Below, piece by piece: positions 41,174 through 52,628 of a DNA stretch of 64,000 bases. The position numbers and the translations under genes are program-made. Positions within the stretch are counted from its first letter, which is position 1. Each line of letters begins with the position of its first letter. The DNA lies in NCBI GenBank assembly GCA_022264855.1, contig JABYQU010000003.1, positions 806,001 to 870,000 on the forward strand. The letters run 5' to 3'. The DNA comes from Lenzites betulinus (lineage: Eukaryota > Basidiomycota > Agaricomycetes > Polyporales > Polyporaceae). The notes under the pieces were generated by a model that worked only from the letters and a program-made list of their open reading frames with translations, had not been told where the DNA came from and made no database searches.

Positions 41174-44100
41174 TCAGCCCTGCACGTTGAGACCAGCGCG
41201 CGGGAGACGGGGCTCGTCGGGCGTGTACGGCTCGCCACACTCGGTACGCATGAGGTCGTTGAGCCACGCACCGCGCGGCTGGAGGCGCACGCCGCGCGCG
41301 ACGTACATGACCGCGAGGTACATCCACGCCGCGGCGTTCCCGACAGTGCCGACCTCGTCCGAGACGTGCGTGCGCGCGTACTCGGACATCGCCTCGAAGA
41401 GGTCGTCGTTCGTGTACAGGTCGAACATGTGCTGCGCGACGGCCGCGTTGTCGCCCGGCTCGCAGAGGTAGCCGCTCTTGCCGTCCACGATCTGCAGCGG
41501 GATACCGCCCGTGCGCGAGGCGATCACGGGCTTGCCGGCGTGAAGACCCTCGGAGACCTTCACCTCGAAGCCCTCGCGCGTCGATAGCTGGAGGGCGAAC
41601 TTGGAGTTCTCCATCAGCGCGTTGAGCACTGCGGGGGGACTGGTCAGCATCATGTAGGCTGCGCGCAGAGGAGGTACGCACGCTGATCGCTGGGCGGGCA
41701 GCGCATGACAACAAAGTCCTTCGCGTACTGCGGGTACTTGCTGTGGATGAGCTGCATCGTCTCGTCGTAGATGATGCTCGCGTCAGGGTCGTCGACGGCG
41801 CCGTGGCCACAGATGAGCATCTGCGGCGGCTCCGTGCTGGGCTCCTTCTCCTCGAGCAGCTTGCGGAAGCGTGCGTACGAGTCTATGACGTTCGGGATAC
41901 CCTTGGATGGGTCGAAGCGCGCAATCTGCACGATATAGTCGCGCAGCGGCCAGCCGAGCTCGGCCATCTTCTCCTTCACGCACAGCTGGCGGAACTCGCC
42001 CATGTAGTACTGGAGGTCCCAGTGCTCGAGTGGCTTGTTCAGGCCATCGAGCCAGTCGGTGGCCGCGCCGAGGAGGGTGAGCTTCTCTGGGGGCACATCG
42101 CTCGGCACAAACTTGTTCACGGGGTGCGAGATGAAGAGGTCGGCGTGCTGGATGTTGTTCCAGAGGTACTTCCAGACCTCCTCTTGCGGCGAGCCCGCGA
42201 CATGGACGAGATCACTACGGATCTCAATGTGCGAGCGGTAGATGATCGGAAGGTCGGGGCGGACGCGCTTGATGAGGGGGATAAGACCCGGCATCTGCGG
42301 GTCGTCTGAGGGTCGTGGAATAGATGAGCGTCTGCGTTAATGTGAAAATATTTTCACTGACCAATGAAGGCAACATCTACACCGCCGGGGGCAAGAGGGC
42401 CGCCTTCCGCCGTCCAGCGGAGGCCGTTCTTGAGAATCCAGGCGTCAAAGTTGTCCTTTGCCTCCTTGGAGAGGCGGAGACTCGGGTCCGCGACACCTTG
42501 GAGAATGTTGTGGTTGTTCTTCGTGGTCCGGAACACGGACGGCGACGGGTTGGGCACGTACCTGCAAGCACCAGGGTTAGCATCCGCTGAGCATTGTTCC
42601 CCGAAGGAGTGGGAAGAAGGTATATCCGGGAGGCACACCCGAGCTCCGTCGACGGAAGCAGATGTGTTGATTGAATTCAGGGTCAGGGCGGACTCACCAT
42701 GCAGCGTCGACATCGAGCAGGTTGAGGAAGCGAATGAGCGCGTGACGCATCTGAAGCAAAGACGTTCTCAGCGCCAGGCACAACGTGTGCGCGAGAACAG
42801 GGTACTCACGAGAGCGACACCTCCTGCAGGCGGGAAGAGCGATCAGATACGGCCGATGAACAAGATCCATGAAGATAGCGAGAATGAGTAGCGGCGAGAA
42901 GCACAGGCCGCCACCAGAAGCGATCAATCCCCGCATCACCTGCCTCGAGAATCCGGGGAAGCAGGCGCTACCCCGCATTCGCCGCTCGGCAAGTCGCGAG
43001 CGCAGGGACGGCGTGGGCGTCGCGCGCAGCGACGCGCACAGATTAACAAAAGAGCATGGCCAGCTGAGACTCACCTCCTTGCGGCGTGGACGAAAAGAAG
43101 CCGATCTTGATCTTCTTCTCGCGCAGCTCGTCGGCGAGCTTGATCACCGAGTTCCATGTGCCCTTGCTCACACCCTTGCGGTACTCGTCGATGTCGTCGA
43201 TGAGGTGGATCTTCCCGCCCGCGTCGACTGCGACCTGGTTGCGCGCGCCGATTGACAGGCGCGGGTTGTTGCCGGGCCCAAAGTACATGATGCACTTGCG
43301 CGCGGCCGAGTCCGCCTGCTCGTCAACTGTGCGCGGGATCGGCAGCTTGTTCTGCGTCGCGGCGAGGTTCGTCTGCTGGCTCGCGGGGAGCTGCGCGGGG
43401 TCGTAATAGACCGTCGGCGTCTCCGCGCCGGAGGGCACGTACGAGCCCGTGGTGGACGAGATACGGTGCTTGATGTTCGGGCGCGTCACCGAGTCCGTGT
43501 GGAAGGGTTTGATGTTGAAGACGATGGGCACGATGTCCATGTCCAGCCAAAGGCGCGTGCACAGATTGGGGGCCTGGGAATGCAATCAGTCTCGTCCTCC
43601 TCGTTTGCAGATCGACAGATAGAAGCCTCGCGCGGGGGGCAATTCCAGATGAACTGGAGGCGCAGGGCGTCATTCTGCGATTGGACCGGGGGCGGGGCTG
43701 CCAATCCCAGACAGACGCGGATCGGACCTGGCTTGCGCACGAACGCAGCGCGACTCAGCCAGTTCGGGAGGTGCCTTCGGAAGCACCGAAATGAGGCCCA
43801 GAGGTGCACTCGCCCTGCTTCCAAGACGTAACCATAACACATCGGGAAGTCTAGCCACCGCTGGCCCCGACGCGATGGGCGAGGCGCCGTGCACGTTCGC
43901 GCACACTGCGCGTTCTATCGATGTGAAGTGTGCGGACTAACCTCTCTGAGCAAGCTGACGGTGACACCGGCGCCGAGGAACTTGCACATGTGCTCGGTGG
44001 AAAACTTGCGGAGGACGTCGAGGACATGTTTTTCGATGTTTCCTGCCTGCTCCTCAGGGTTATTCGGGTTGTAGGGGACGGTGGAGGAGGCGAAGTCGGT

Positions 44101-44364
44101 GTTGTAGACGGAGTCGTGAATGGAGATGGCGAGCTCGAAGGTGGTGTTGTTGTTGATCACGGTGCCTGCAATACCAGCCCACATCGGCTGAACGATCGGG
44201 GCGTGAATGATAAGTGATGGGGCGGGTCGCGTAGATTAGATGCGGATGCGTACGGTGAGGGACGAGTAGGCCTGGACATTGGGGCGCTTGGAGGAGACGA
44301 CGGAGGAGAGCCTGCGGCGGATGGCGTCGGAGGTCTTGGAGACAAAGTCGTGCGGGTGTGCCAT
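41174..44364 (-). CDS. Trehalose phosphorylase (retaining, GT4 family)
   Basis: Fungal trehalose phosphorylase, which reversibly converts trehalose plus phosphate to glucose and alpha-glucose 1-phosphate. It begins MAHPHDFVSKTSDAIRRRLS, spliced to PMWAGIAGTVINNNTTFELA. The sequence matches the mushroom enzymes throughout: FSTEHMCKFLGAGVTVSLLRE, WLDMDIVPIVFNIKPFHTD and HRISSTTGSYVPSGAETPTV. It continues with KIGFFSSTPQGG then GVALMRHALIRFL, and RTTKNNHNILQGV. The GT-B C-terminal half holds IIYRSHIEIRSDLVHVAGSP, YIVQIARFDPSKGIPNVID, LICGHGAVDDPDAS and STREGFEVKVSEGLHAGKPV, the last being the phosphate/nucleotide-binding E-x7-E-like region. It ends PRAGLNVQG. About ten exons are needed. It supports trehalose turnover during growth, fruiting and stress. 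Confidence 0.95.
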
Positions 44365-46303
44365 GGTGGGAAGATGGGCGGGAGAGAAAGAGAAGGAGGG
44401 GCGAGAGCGGGGGTTATATAGCGTTCAGCGCGCGCCGCGAGGCAGGACGACGGCGGAGGGAGGCAGGGCTCGAGCGAGGCCCATCTATGACCGCGTCCGC
44501 GCAGAGGCGAGTCTGCGCCTGGCTCGTCCGTCCGCGCTTATGTCAGTCTCCTCTTCTCCACTCGCTCCGCCGCTGCTGTTGCCCTCCATATCGCGGCCGC
44601 GCCACCCCCACCACCTCGAGCCTCTCGCGCGCGACGACGACGGTGCGCGCAAACGCCCCAGCACGACCAGTGTGCGGCAGCGCGCGCTCAGTCCCACCCT
44701 CCAGTCAGAGCTTGAGAACGCACCGCACAAACACGCTCGCAGCATCACCCCGCCCGTCTGTCGCTTGCCACTCCCCAGGTCATGAGTGCACGCCCGCGTC
44801 CCCACTCCTCCCAGGACATCGGCACGCTGCTGTATTCGCCGCGCGCCAACGCCTGATCCGTCCGTTTATCTCCTCCTGCTTCACCGCGCGCGACACCGCG
44901 AACGTTCGCCCCCTGGGAAGCCGGGGCTACCTGGTGCCTGTGGACGTCCTTCTTGTGCTCCGATAAACACAGTCGCGGCCGGCCACGTTGGGGTTCGCGC
45001 GCACCACAATGCCCCATGGCCATTTGCAAGAAGCCGCCTTCCCATCGTTGCCGTCCGCGGCGGGGAATACCAAACGAGACACTCGTGCCAGCCAGGGACG
45101 CATCGTGTGTTCCCCTTCCCCGCCGCTTCCCTCGCGCGGTCACCAGCTGACCCCTGGGCAAGCTCGTGGCCGCGCCAGCAACGCCCGTTTCGCGTAATGG
45201 CCACCAACCCTTTCCTTTCTCGCGCGATATCCCCACCACGGTCGTGTATAATGGGCGTCTGTTGGAATATTCGGGCGGAATATTTGATGACAAGATCAAG
45301 CAGATCAAGCAGACTTCATGTGACCTGCGCGATATTACTTTGAATGTAAGGCAGTATGTTAGCGCACCATGTATGCTACAGCATAACGCTTAGATATTTA
45401 CCAATATGCTACTGTGATCACATAATCAGTACTGCGACCGAAGCAAGAGATACGGCGAGCTGGCTGACTTTGCAGCTCGAGGAGATGGTGGTGGTCGAGG
45501 GGCAAGATACTAAGCCTCTAAGTCTTGACAGACCCACGTCGACGAGGTCTAGCTGTGGGCGATTTCGACAAGTCTCGTAAACTCTAAGTCTTGCAGTGAC
45601 ATCATCGACTTTCATTACTTGTTCATTACCCTTTCAGGCGGTAGTCAGAGTAAATATATACTCGGCGAAGCCGATTAATATTTGGTGGCATGACTGGGCG
45701 GATGGAGGGCTATGAGGGCGGTGTGCAATGTGCAAAGGATAGGGAAAGCAGTCGAGAAGAGTTGGACAAATCGCCTGAGGGACTCGGAGGACGACAGCAT
45801 GTGAACTCGGAGGACTCGGAGGAGCGGGCAGAGGTAACGGATGTATGGCGGAGGGCACTGTGAGCCAGAAAAACGTCGCGGGCGATCGGATGTCCTCTGG
45901 CATGTGCGGTGAGAAGACAGCGGGGGTGCGTACGGTGGGATAGAGAACACGACGTGTGGTCGACAGGACGCGAAGAGCCTGGTGAGGGCGCCGTTCGGTG
46001 CGCGCGCGAGCTGGTGTGGCGGCCGGGGAGCGCGAGATGCGGCCAGGAGGGTGAGCAGGATGATCCAGTATAGCTAGTGGATGCACACGAGGTCTCTCCG
46101 GTCGACCCTTTGGCGGTGTCGGATGTTCTGGCCAGGGTGATGCCCCATATGCCGGTCTATGACACGATGCCCGAATCTCGAGTAGTAAACTGTGAGCACG
46201 TCGCGACGTGGACGGCCTTCGGAGGTGGTACTAAGGTATTTACTGGGTATCGAACTAGTCGAAATATAAGTTTAGATCTATGGTGTGCCATGCTAGCTCT
46301 CGC
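44365..46303. other. Long upstream region of trehalose phosphorylase
   Basis: A 1.9-kb gap between two minus-strand genes. Its proximal 900 bp are very GC-rich with open frames of up to 187 codons that have no family resemblance. From 45230 on it is AT-richer. An unusually large regulatory region for a stress-regulated enzyme would fit, but no specific elements beyond the TATA box are assigned. Confidence 0.4.
44415..44420 (-). promoter_or_regulatory. TATA box of trehalose phosphorylase
   Basis: TATATA, reading GCTATATAACCCCC on the minus strand, about 52 bp upstream of the ATG at 44364. A CCCCT/AGGGG stress-element-like word lies just downstream at about 44397-44401, in the leader. Confidence 0.6.
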
Positions 46304-48471
46304 TCAGAAGTCGTACCAATCCTCCGCGGAGCCCCCGCCACCGCCCCCTGGCGACAATGGCCGCCACTCTTCCACCACTTCCCCTCCGTCTTCCAGTGCG
46401 CACTGCGTTGCAGCCGGGCCATGCGTGCCTCGTACTGTCGCGAACGAGTCCTCTTCGTCGTACCCCTCGTCTTCCTCTTCGTCCTTGTCTTCCTCTGACA
46501 GGTCTTCGTCGACATCCCCGACTGAGTCGGCGCCGACGTACTCGCCCACCGGGAAGTGTTCCGCATCTAGCGTCGCCTCGGGGTCGAGCAGCCTCGCGAG
46601 CGCGTCCATGTCGATGCGCTTCGAGCCAGCGGGCTTCGCCTTGCCCTTCTCATCGCCCTCGGCCCCGTCCTCCGCGCGCTTCCGCTTCGTCCCCCGCTTC
46701 TTCCCCTTACACACCGTCTCTGCCCCAGCATCGATGGAATCTTCCTCATCCTCATCCCATCCCAGCGCGATGCGAACGGCCTCGACCTCCGCGGGGGTGC
46801 GCATGAACCCCTCGAGCTCGTCCGCACCAAACAGCTCGTCGTCTGTGATGTGCGCCTCGTCCGCGCCCCCACGGTCCGCTGCGAGCAGCTGCAACCGGCT
46901 TGGCGCCGCGCGGAAAGCGTGCGAGAGCGCGGACGCATCCGCAGTGAGGAGGTGAGTCAGGAGGTCAGGAGCGTCTCCGTTCTCGCCGCGCAGGAGAGCG
47001 GGGCCGAGGGACGCGGGGGATGGGACGGCGGAGGTAGAGAGGGGATCGAGGAGGAAGTGCGAGGCGTCGACGACAGAGCGAGGATGACGCGTCTTCGCCC
47101 GCTTGCGCGCCCGGGAGCTTGTATCCGATACGCTGCTGCTTCCTGAGGGGGCCTGGGAGGCCTTCGAGGACGTCTGGCTCCCATCCCAGTTGTCATCCGA
47201 GTCCTTCTCCTCTGCGGGGTCAACGTCGAGCTCGAGCAGGGGCCGGCCCGCGCTCTCGACGCGCTTCCTCCAGATCTCCTCCTGAAACTGGACGACGTCC
47301 TTGAGGCCTCGCGCGACGACGACGCGCTTGGCGACCTTGGACCGGCCCTCGCCTGCACGGCCCTTCGCGCGCTTGCGCTCGTGCGCGTCCAGCCAGGGCA
47401 CCTCGCGTATCCACTCCTCAACGAGATCATAGATCTGCTTGTACCGCTGCATCACGACGCCTTTGCCTACACCGACGCGTGTACCGAGATTCTGCGCGAA
47501 CGTCCCGGCGTGCGGAAGAGAGGAGCCGTGTTCGGCTTCGAGCGCGAGCATGTACAGGGCACACGCGGTGGGATGGGTCGGAAGATGTGCGAATGCGTGC
47601 GTTCGCTCCAGGAGGTTGGACAGGGCATTCGCAGTGCGCATAACGCTTGCGAGGTGCGGAATGAGGGACAAGAGCGCCTTCGATAGTTGCCCGGGTATTG
47701 GATTGGCGCCTCCGCCAAGCCGGGTACTGTCGACCAGAGACACGAAATGCGTCTGGAGCGTCGGCAAGTGGACCGCAGGGTCGGCAGTTGACAGCTTCAG
47801 GTCGAGCAGCTCTACCACCGCGCTGAACGCGCGCGACACCGCGACGGGTGGTTCGTCAAGTAGGTACTGTGAGACACAGCAGTGCGTCAACACACGCTCA
47901 ATACTCAAGTGCCCTGGAACAGCTGAGACCCGTTCAATCGCTGGGAGGGCAAGGAGGAGACTTACTGCAATGTCACGGATGGAGTCGCTCTTGTGCGACT
48001 CGCGCAAGGCGATGGCGAGCGCAGCTCCGGAAGTTAACTTCGCTCTGCGCCCCCAGCGGTAGTGCCCCCGCGCCATGGCCTGGTCGAATATGCCTTGCGT
48101 GCGCGAGGTTATGCCTGGGTTGGACAACCGGGTAGCAAGATTCCGAATGAAATCATGCATTGAGAGCTAGCTATTTGTCAATTGCCTGCACGCTGCATGA
48201 CACTGACGAGATGACGTACAGTATTCTTCCGATGCTGGGCCTCCTTACCCTGTCCTGCCAGCGCCCAGCCATTCCTCCCGCGCAGAGTGCTTCCACCGGG
48301 GACATTGCTCCATGAGCCGTACTCCCGCGCCGAGGTGTCAATGTAGTCGAAGTGGGAGGTGAAGACACTTTGAGTGGGATCCGCAAGCGTCCCGCACTGG
48401 AGGCAAATCGCGGATCCCAAGTCCTGGTCCCATTCTGTTGTCGCGCCGCACTCTTCACATCTCCCACTCAT
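46304..48471 (-). CDS. TFIIB-family factor, Brf1-like (RNA polymerase III TFIIIB subunit)
   Basis: Predicted protein of about 700 aa. The N-terminal zinc ribbon has CEECGATTEWDQDLGSAICLQCG, with four cysteines in TFIIB/Brf1 spacing. Exon 1 (48471-48220) joins exon 2 (from 48166) through GTACGT and a GCTAG acceptor. Two cyclin-like repeats follow, recognisable from FIRNLATRLSNPG, ARGHYRWGRRAKLTSGAALAIALRES and a degenerate second repeat around LSKALLSLIPHL and RVGVGKGVVMQRYKQIYDLV. The C-terminal third is acidic, with DDELFGADELEGFMRTPAEVEAVR similar to the Brf1 homology region that contacts TBP. Brf1 recruits Pol III to tRNA and 5S genes. The sequence is divergent, so another TFIIB-like paralogue is possible. 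It shares a 203-bp divergent promoter with SEN34. Confidence 0.75.
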
Positions 48472-48674
48472 CCCACCAGGCTGTGAGTAGCCCTTCGTGC
48501 GAGTGTGCGTGCCAGTGCTCGCCGTCTGAAGTGAAGTGAAGAGGAGGGCGAGGTGGTGGCGGTCAAGGACAAAGCTAAAGACTGGCGCTTACGGACGCGT
48601 TCCTAATGGGTGACGCGGTGTGACGGTACAGCACTTTCAGGGGGTCACACGCACTCGAGCGCCTAAGAACAAGA
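48472..48674. promoter_or_regulatory. Short bidirectional promoter between Brf1-like gene and SEN34
   Basis: Only 203 bp separate the two start codons. The region is GC-rich and no TATA box is evident. Both genes serve tRNA production, so co-regulation is plausible. Confidence 0.6.
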
Positions 48675-49791
48675 ATGGCCTCTGACTCTGATGACCGCAA
48701 AATCCAGCTGCGCGTCTCAAATGGCAAGGCGTATGTCTGGGACGTGGAGGGTGAGCAGAAAATATTCAAAAACGAAGCTGTGATCGTTTTATTAAGCGAC
48801 AGAAGGACAGACATCGCTACGCTGCGCGCGACACACCACGTCTGCGGCGTTCTAACCGGGACATTACCCCACCTGTCACAACAGAATGTGTTCCTCGGAG
48901 TTCCTCTAGTGCTACTTCCTGAAGAAGTTGTGCTACTGATAGAGAAACGTTGGTGTTTTTTTTCTGATCACTCGTGAATGAAGGGATAGCTTAATTCTGA
49001 CAGAACTCGCGGTTCTGATTGACGACCCGAACGCGCATCTTACACCGTCCTCGGAGGCCCTCGATAGGTGGAACACGGATAGGGAGGCATCCGCTTCTCA
49101 ACAAATAGCAGCTGCAGAGGCAGAACGAACGTCCGATAAGGCTACAAAACTATCGACATCCGATGAGGCGATCCGGAAGCGCAAAGAACGCGAGGCGAAA
49201 CGAGCGGCCGCCGCCCGCGCAAAGGCGATGGCGGAAGGACTACCCGTAGACGACATACCAGACATATCTTCCGTACCCGCAGCGGACTCGCGCTCATCGA
49301 CGCCCAGCAAGCTCGTAACGCCCACATTTAACGTGACGATCCCCGCGAGCTCGTCTGAGCTGGAGTGGTATGCTCCTCAAGGACACGCGTGCGCGACTCT
49401 CGAATCTGCACGTGCGGCTGGCATATGGTCGTACCCCACAACTTCGTTCGAGCGCGCAAAATGCCGAGTTTTCCAGGATCTCTGGGAGAAGGGGAACTTC
49501 ATGGGCGGAGGTATCAAATTTGGCGGTGATTTCTTGGTGTATCCTGGTACGTGCATTTCCCAGTGAATCTGTCATTAAGTGCTAAAGTTTCTTGCAGGCG
49601 ATCCTCTGCGATATCACTCCCACTTCGTGGCGACGGTCATCGAGTCTCCGACGGCCCCGCTGATGCCAATGGAGGTCGTGGCGCACGGACGGCTAGGAAC
49701 GGCGACGAAGAAATCGCATCTCTTCTGCGAATGGGATGAGAAGACGCAGCAGGTTACCTATTTCTCGGTGGAGTGGGCTGGGTTCGGTTGA
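48675..49791 (+). CDS. SEN34: tRNA-splicing endonuclease subunit Sen34
   Basis: Predicted 316-aa catalytic subunit that cleaves the 3' splice site of intron-containing pre-tRNAs. Exons are 48675-48750, 48811-48948, 49004-49546 and 49598-49791. The N-terminal domain has YVWDVE then DIATLRATHHVCGVLTG and FLGVPLVLLPEEVVLLIE. A charged Ala/Lys/Glu linker (RKRKEREAKRAAAARAKAMAEG) follows. The C-terminal nuclease fold has FQDLWEKGNFMGGGIKFGGDFLVYPGDPLRYHSHF and RLGTATKKSHLFCEW. The catalytic triad is visible as Tyr in FLVYPGD, His in RYHSHF and Lys in TKKSHLF. Length and motif order match the family. Confidence 0.92.
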
Positions 49792-50013
49792 GTCGTACCG
49801 ATGAATGTCGGTACCTTACAGATTTGTTCAGGCTGCCCCTTTCCGGTACGATGTAAGTGGTATAGTGGTATTATGTATACAATTGCCTTGATCGTCCGGC
49901 TGCTCCTTAGTCGTCACCTCCGTAAAATCCGATATATGACTCTGGCCCCCTCAATGCTCGAATTGACCGTCCATCGCGTAGACGTCGGTCTAAAAGAAGG
50001 AGCGATGACACGC

Positions 50014-50940
50014 CTAAACGGACCGGAGAGTTACGACAGTGGTACCATCACGGGGCCACTTGAGGCCGCGAAGAAGGCCGGTCATATACACTCTGTTGCA
50101 GTACAAGCGCAGGCGTCGCAAATGTGGGAGATGAATCACGTCGCGCGGCCTCTCCGCGGACCGCATAGGCTCAGGGTCCTGTATGGTGCCAACGACGTGC
50201 AATTCCTCCAGCAAAGGGCACTGCTTGAGAAATTCGCGGAGCGTCCGCACGTCGGGCGTGGGGTCCGTGTAGTTCCGCTCGATGTGGAGGCACACCAGCA
50301 CATGCGTGACAGCGTGTTCGGGGAGAAACGTCACGTTCTGGATGCTGAGGCGGCGGAGCACCGGCGAGGATACCAAGCCGCTGGGGAGGAGCGGGATCAC
50401 CGGTTGCATGGACCCCGTGATTCCGACCAATGGGACGTGGCCTTGCGGATATTCTATCTCGAGTTCTTCCAGGATGGATGCCGAGGACGCAGTAATATTG
50501 TCGATGAAAGACTGTAGGTCATGGCCTCCAGGGCGATGAAGGCACAAGACGCGTACGCGGGGGAGAGCAGGGGCAATCAGGCGCGCGATCTGGCCAAGGG
50601 GATAGCGTGGTTTGGTGAGTGAAAGCTTCAAGGACATTGCTCCGGACCGCTCAAGGCACGCGGTAACGACATCTGGGTGATCGAGAGTGAACGTAGTCCA
50701 GAGCCTCGGAGTGTCGAGAGCAATTTCCCGCCACCATACGCAGACGTGGGAGATCTTGACGACGTGCGTTATGTTGTCCGATTCGTCATGAACATATGAG
50801 AACACCTCAGAGAGGATTTCTGGAGGAAGGCGATTGACTGGGGGTGCGAGTACATCACGGTGGGGCCGCGTGAGCTCAGCACTGGCAGGCTCTCTGGCCT
50901 GAGTCGTTGGTGCTACTTCTCCTGTACTTTGAGTGGCCAT
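50014..50940 (-). CDS. F-box protein, single-exon
   Basis: Predicted 308-aa protein without introns. The F-box is PPVNRLPPEILSEVFSYVHDESDNITHVVKISHVCVWWREIAL in pieces, with the LPPEILSEVF core and the downstream WWREIALDTPRLW block typical of Agaricomycete F-box proteins. Leucine-rich-repeat-like stretches follow (VRVLCLHRPGG, LRRLSIQNVTFL, LLEELHVVGT, HLRRLRLYCNRV). It is shorter than the 558-aa F-box protein nearby, so the C-terminal repeats may be truncated, although the frame and stop look natural. A role as an SCF substrate adaptor is inferred from the F-box. Confidence 0.8.
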   Translation of the reverse strand: MATQSTGEVAPTTQAREPASAELTRPHRDVLAPPVNRLPPEILSEVFSYVHDESDNITHVVKISHVCVWWREIALDTPRLWTTFTLDHPDVVTACLERSGAMSLKLSLTKPRYPLGQIARLIAPALPRVRVLCLHRPGGHDLQSFIDNITASSASILEELEIEYPQGHVPLVGITGSMQPVIPLLPSGLVSSPVLRRLSIQNVTFLPEHAVTHVLVCLHIERNYTDPTPDVRTLREFLKQCPLLEELHVVGTIQDPEPMRSAERPRDVIHLPHLRRLRLYCNRVYMTGLLRGLKWPRDGTTVVTLRSV

Positions 50941-51389
50941 GCCTGCCTGTGAGACAGCACATTAATATTGAGTCTCAACGTGTGCGTTAGCATGAACCTA
51001 AACCTACCTAGTAGATAGAAGTAGCGGAAGCAGTACTGGTAGTACTAGATTAGGCTGTGCTTGAAAGCATTGTACAAATATTTGTGCGCTGAGTACAAAT
51101 ATTTGGTCCCGCGGCCTTGCCATTTTAGGACAAGTATGTTCGCCGAACCTAGTTCCGATTCCACTAGGAATCGGCTTTACAGTGACTATAAATCGCCGGC
51201 ACGTGATCTTCGTTGCACCGCTGTTTCGCCATATTTGCTTCCAGTTGTATCTATTTGGTCTGTCTGCGCCGTTCACGCTGGTTTTGGGTTATCCATGTAT
51301 ACTAAGTTCGCATGTTCTTTGTCCGCGTCATAGCCGGTCACTGAAGATAAGTACTGCTGGCGGCCAGTTCATCGTCACCCGGGACCTCC
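50941..51389. other. Intergenic region between F-box gene and small ORF
   Basis: A 449-bp divergent gap, AT-richer than its surroundings, with no recognised element. Confidence 0.35.
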
Positions 51390-51782
51390 ATGTCTACACC
51401 GGCGCAAAGTGGGGCTAGCAGGGCCCTGTGTGGTATGTGCACATCTGACTCCTGTGGCTAATATAAGTGAACATGCAGACACCTCCTTCCCTCTGGAGTC
51501 TCGAACGCCCGGGGGGAATGGTAACGTAGTGGATGATAGTGTTCGTGAGGTACCTGCTCCTATCCTGATGAAGGCGGCATACGCCAGAAGTACCAATTGA
51601 AAGCAGAGATGGCCCGCCTCTCTCCGCATGACTTGGTCGTCGGCGACATCGTGTTTGTGGAGGCTACGGTGGTCTGTCGCTCTGTGAGGCTCGGCAAAGT
51701 TCGGGAATGGACGTACTGGGATGTCGAGTTTGAGCTGAACGCGATCTCTCGGCTCGTGCCACGCATAAGGCCTAAGGCCTAA
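51390..51782 (+). CDS. Small two-part ORF of a fungal repeat-type protein family, uncertain
   Basis: Begins MSTPAQSGASRALC and can splice at 51434-51478 (GTATGT to TGCAG) into DTSFPLESRTPGGNGNVVDD. The last part, from about 51609, reads MARLSPHDLVVGDIVFVEATVV and then WTYWDVEFELNAISRLVPR. This pattern, a GDIV-x-VE strand pair then FEL-x-AIS, recalls short uncharacterised proteins that I believe are frequent in Polyporales genomes; that recollection is not verified. The junction between the second and third parts does not resolve cleanly, so the gene may be decayed. The stop codon lies in a TAAGGCC triplicate at 51766-51790. Confidence 0.4.
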
Positions 51783-51790
51783 GGCCTAAG
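51766..51790 (+). repeat. Three tandem TAAGGCC units
   Basis: The sequence CATAAGGCCTAAGGCCTAAGG continues the 7-bp unit three times and supplies the stop codon of the small ORF. Confidence 0.8.
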
Positions 51791-52628
51791 GGTCAAGTTG
51801 GGGTCAAACAGGTGGACGCAGCCCCCGACGATTTCATTTCTTATCTGTAACTTGCTTCCAAATATTGTGCACATACGTTCGTAGTAGGCAGTAAATGCGC
51901 TGCAGTGTCTGGTCCCCAGGATTTGAAGTGCCACTTGCGTAGATATTTCGCTCGGCCGCTATATTACAAACAACACCGCATAAAACAAACCTCGAAGTAG
52001 TGGAATCGGGCCTGGCGTGCGGAGCATCGCCGTTCACCCTCAAGTACTTAGCGGCTGATGCGTCGCGGCCGCATGGTGTCACTTCGCGTTTTGCAACTAC
52101 GAGGAGCAAATATTCTCCTTGCAACATTCAAGCAGGAAAAGAGAGTATATCAGGGCCTCATATGGAACGCTACGGATGGGAAGTCTATGCTACATCGGAT
52201 GGAGGCGGTGGTCGAGTCAGGGGTTCAACAAGTCCGGGTTAGTACTAAGGCTATAGAGATCACAGACGGAATATAGAGATCACAGACAGGAGATAGAGAT
52301 GTGGGAAAGAGCAGAGAAAGCGCAATGGATAAGTAGAAATAATCGAGATATAGGGTGGGGGTGTCGCAGGAGCAAGACGGTATATGTGGCGTGAGGAGGC
52401 GTAAGGAACATGAGGGAGCGTGAGGGTCGTGGACATGCCACGAAACGTAACGTAGTATAACGGAGAGTATAGTGGTAAGAGAGGGTATTACCTGAGATTG
52501 ATAGCACAGTAGGGGGGGAAAGCATCCTAGGCGGAGCATCGTAGTGGAGCGGAGTATTTGGTACGATGGAGAAGCATTGGGTCCGGGTACGCCACGAAGG
52601 TAGGCGTGTCGTGGGGGGAGCGGAGGGC
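51783..52628. other. Convergent intergenic region
   Basis: An 846-bp gap. Around 52255-52300 the phrase ATAGAGATCACAGACGGA/AGGA is repeated in tandem with small changes. A purine-rich run (52290-52520) follows. No coding content is supported. Confidence 0.4.

Noticed and set aside
44745..45308. 187-codon minus-strand frame upstream of trehalose phosphorylase
   Set aside because: Gly/Arg-rich, low information, and no splice or family support.
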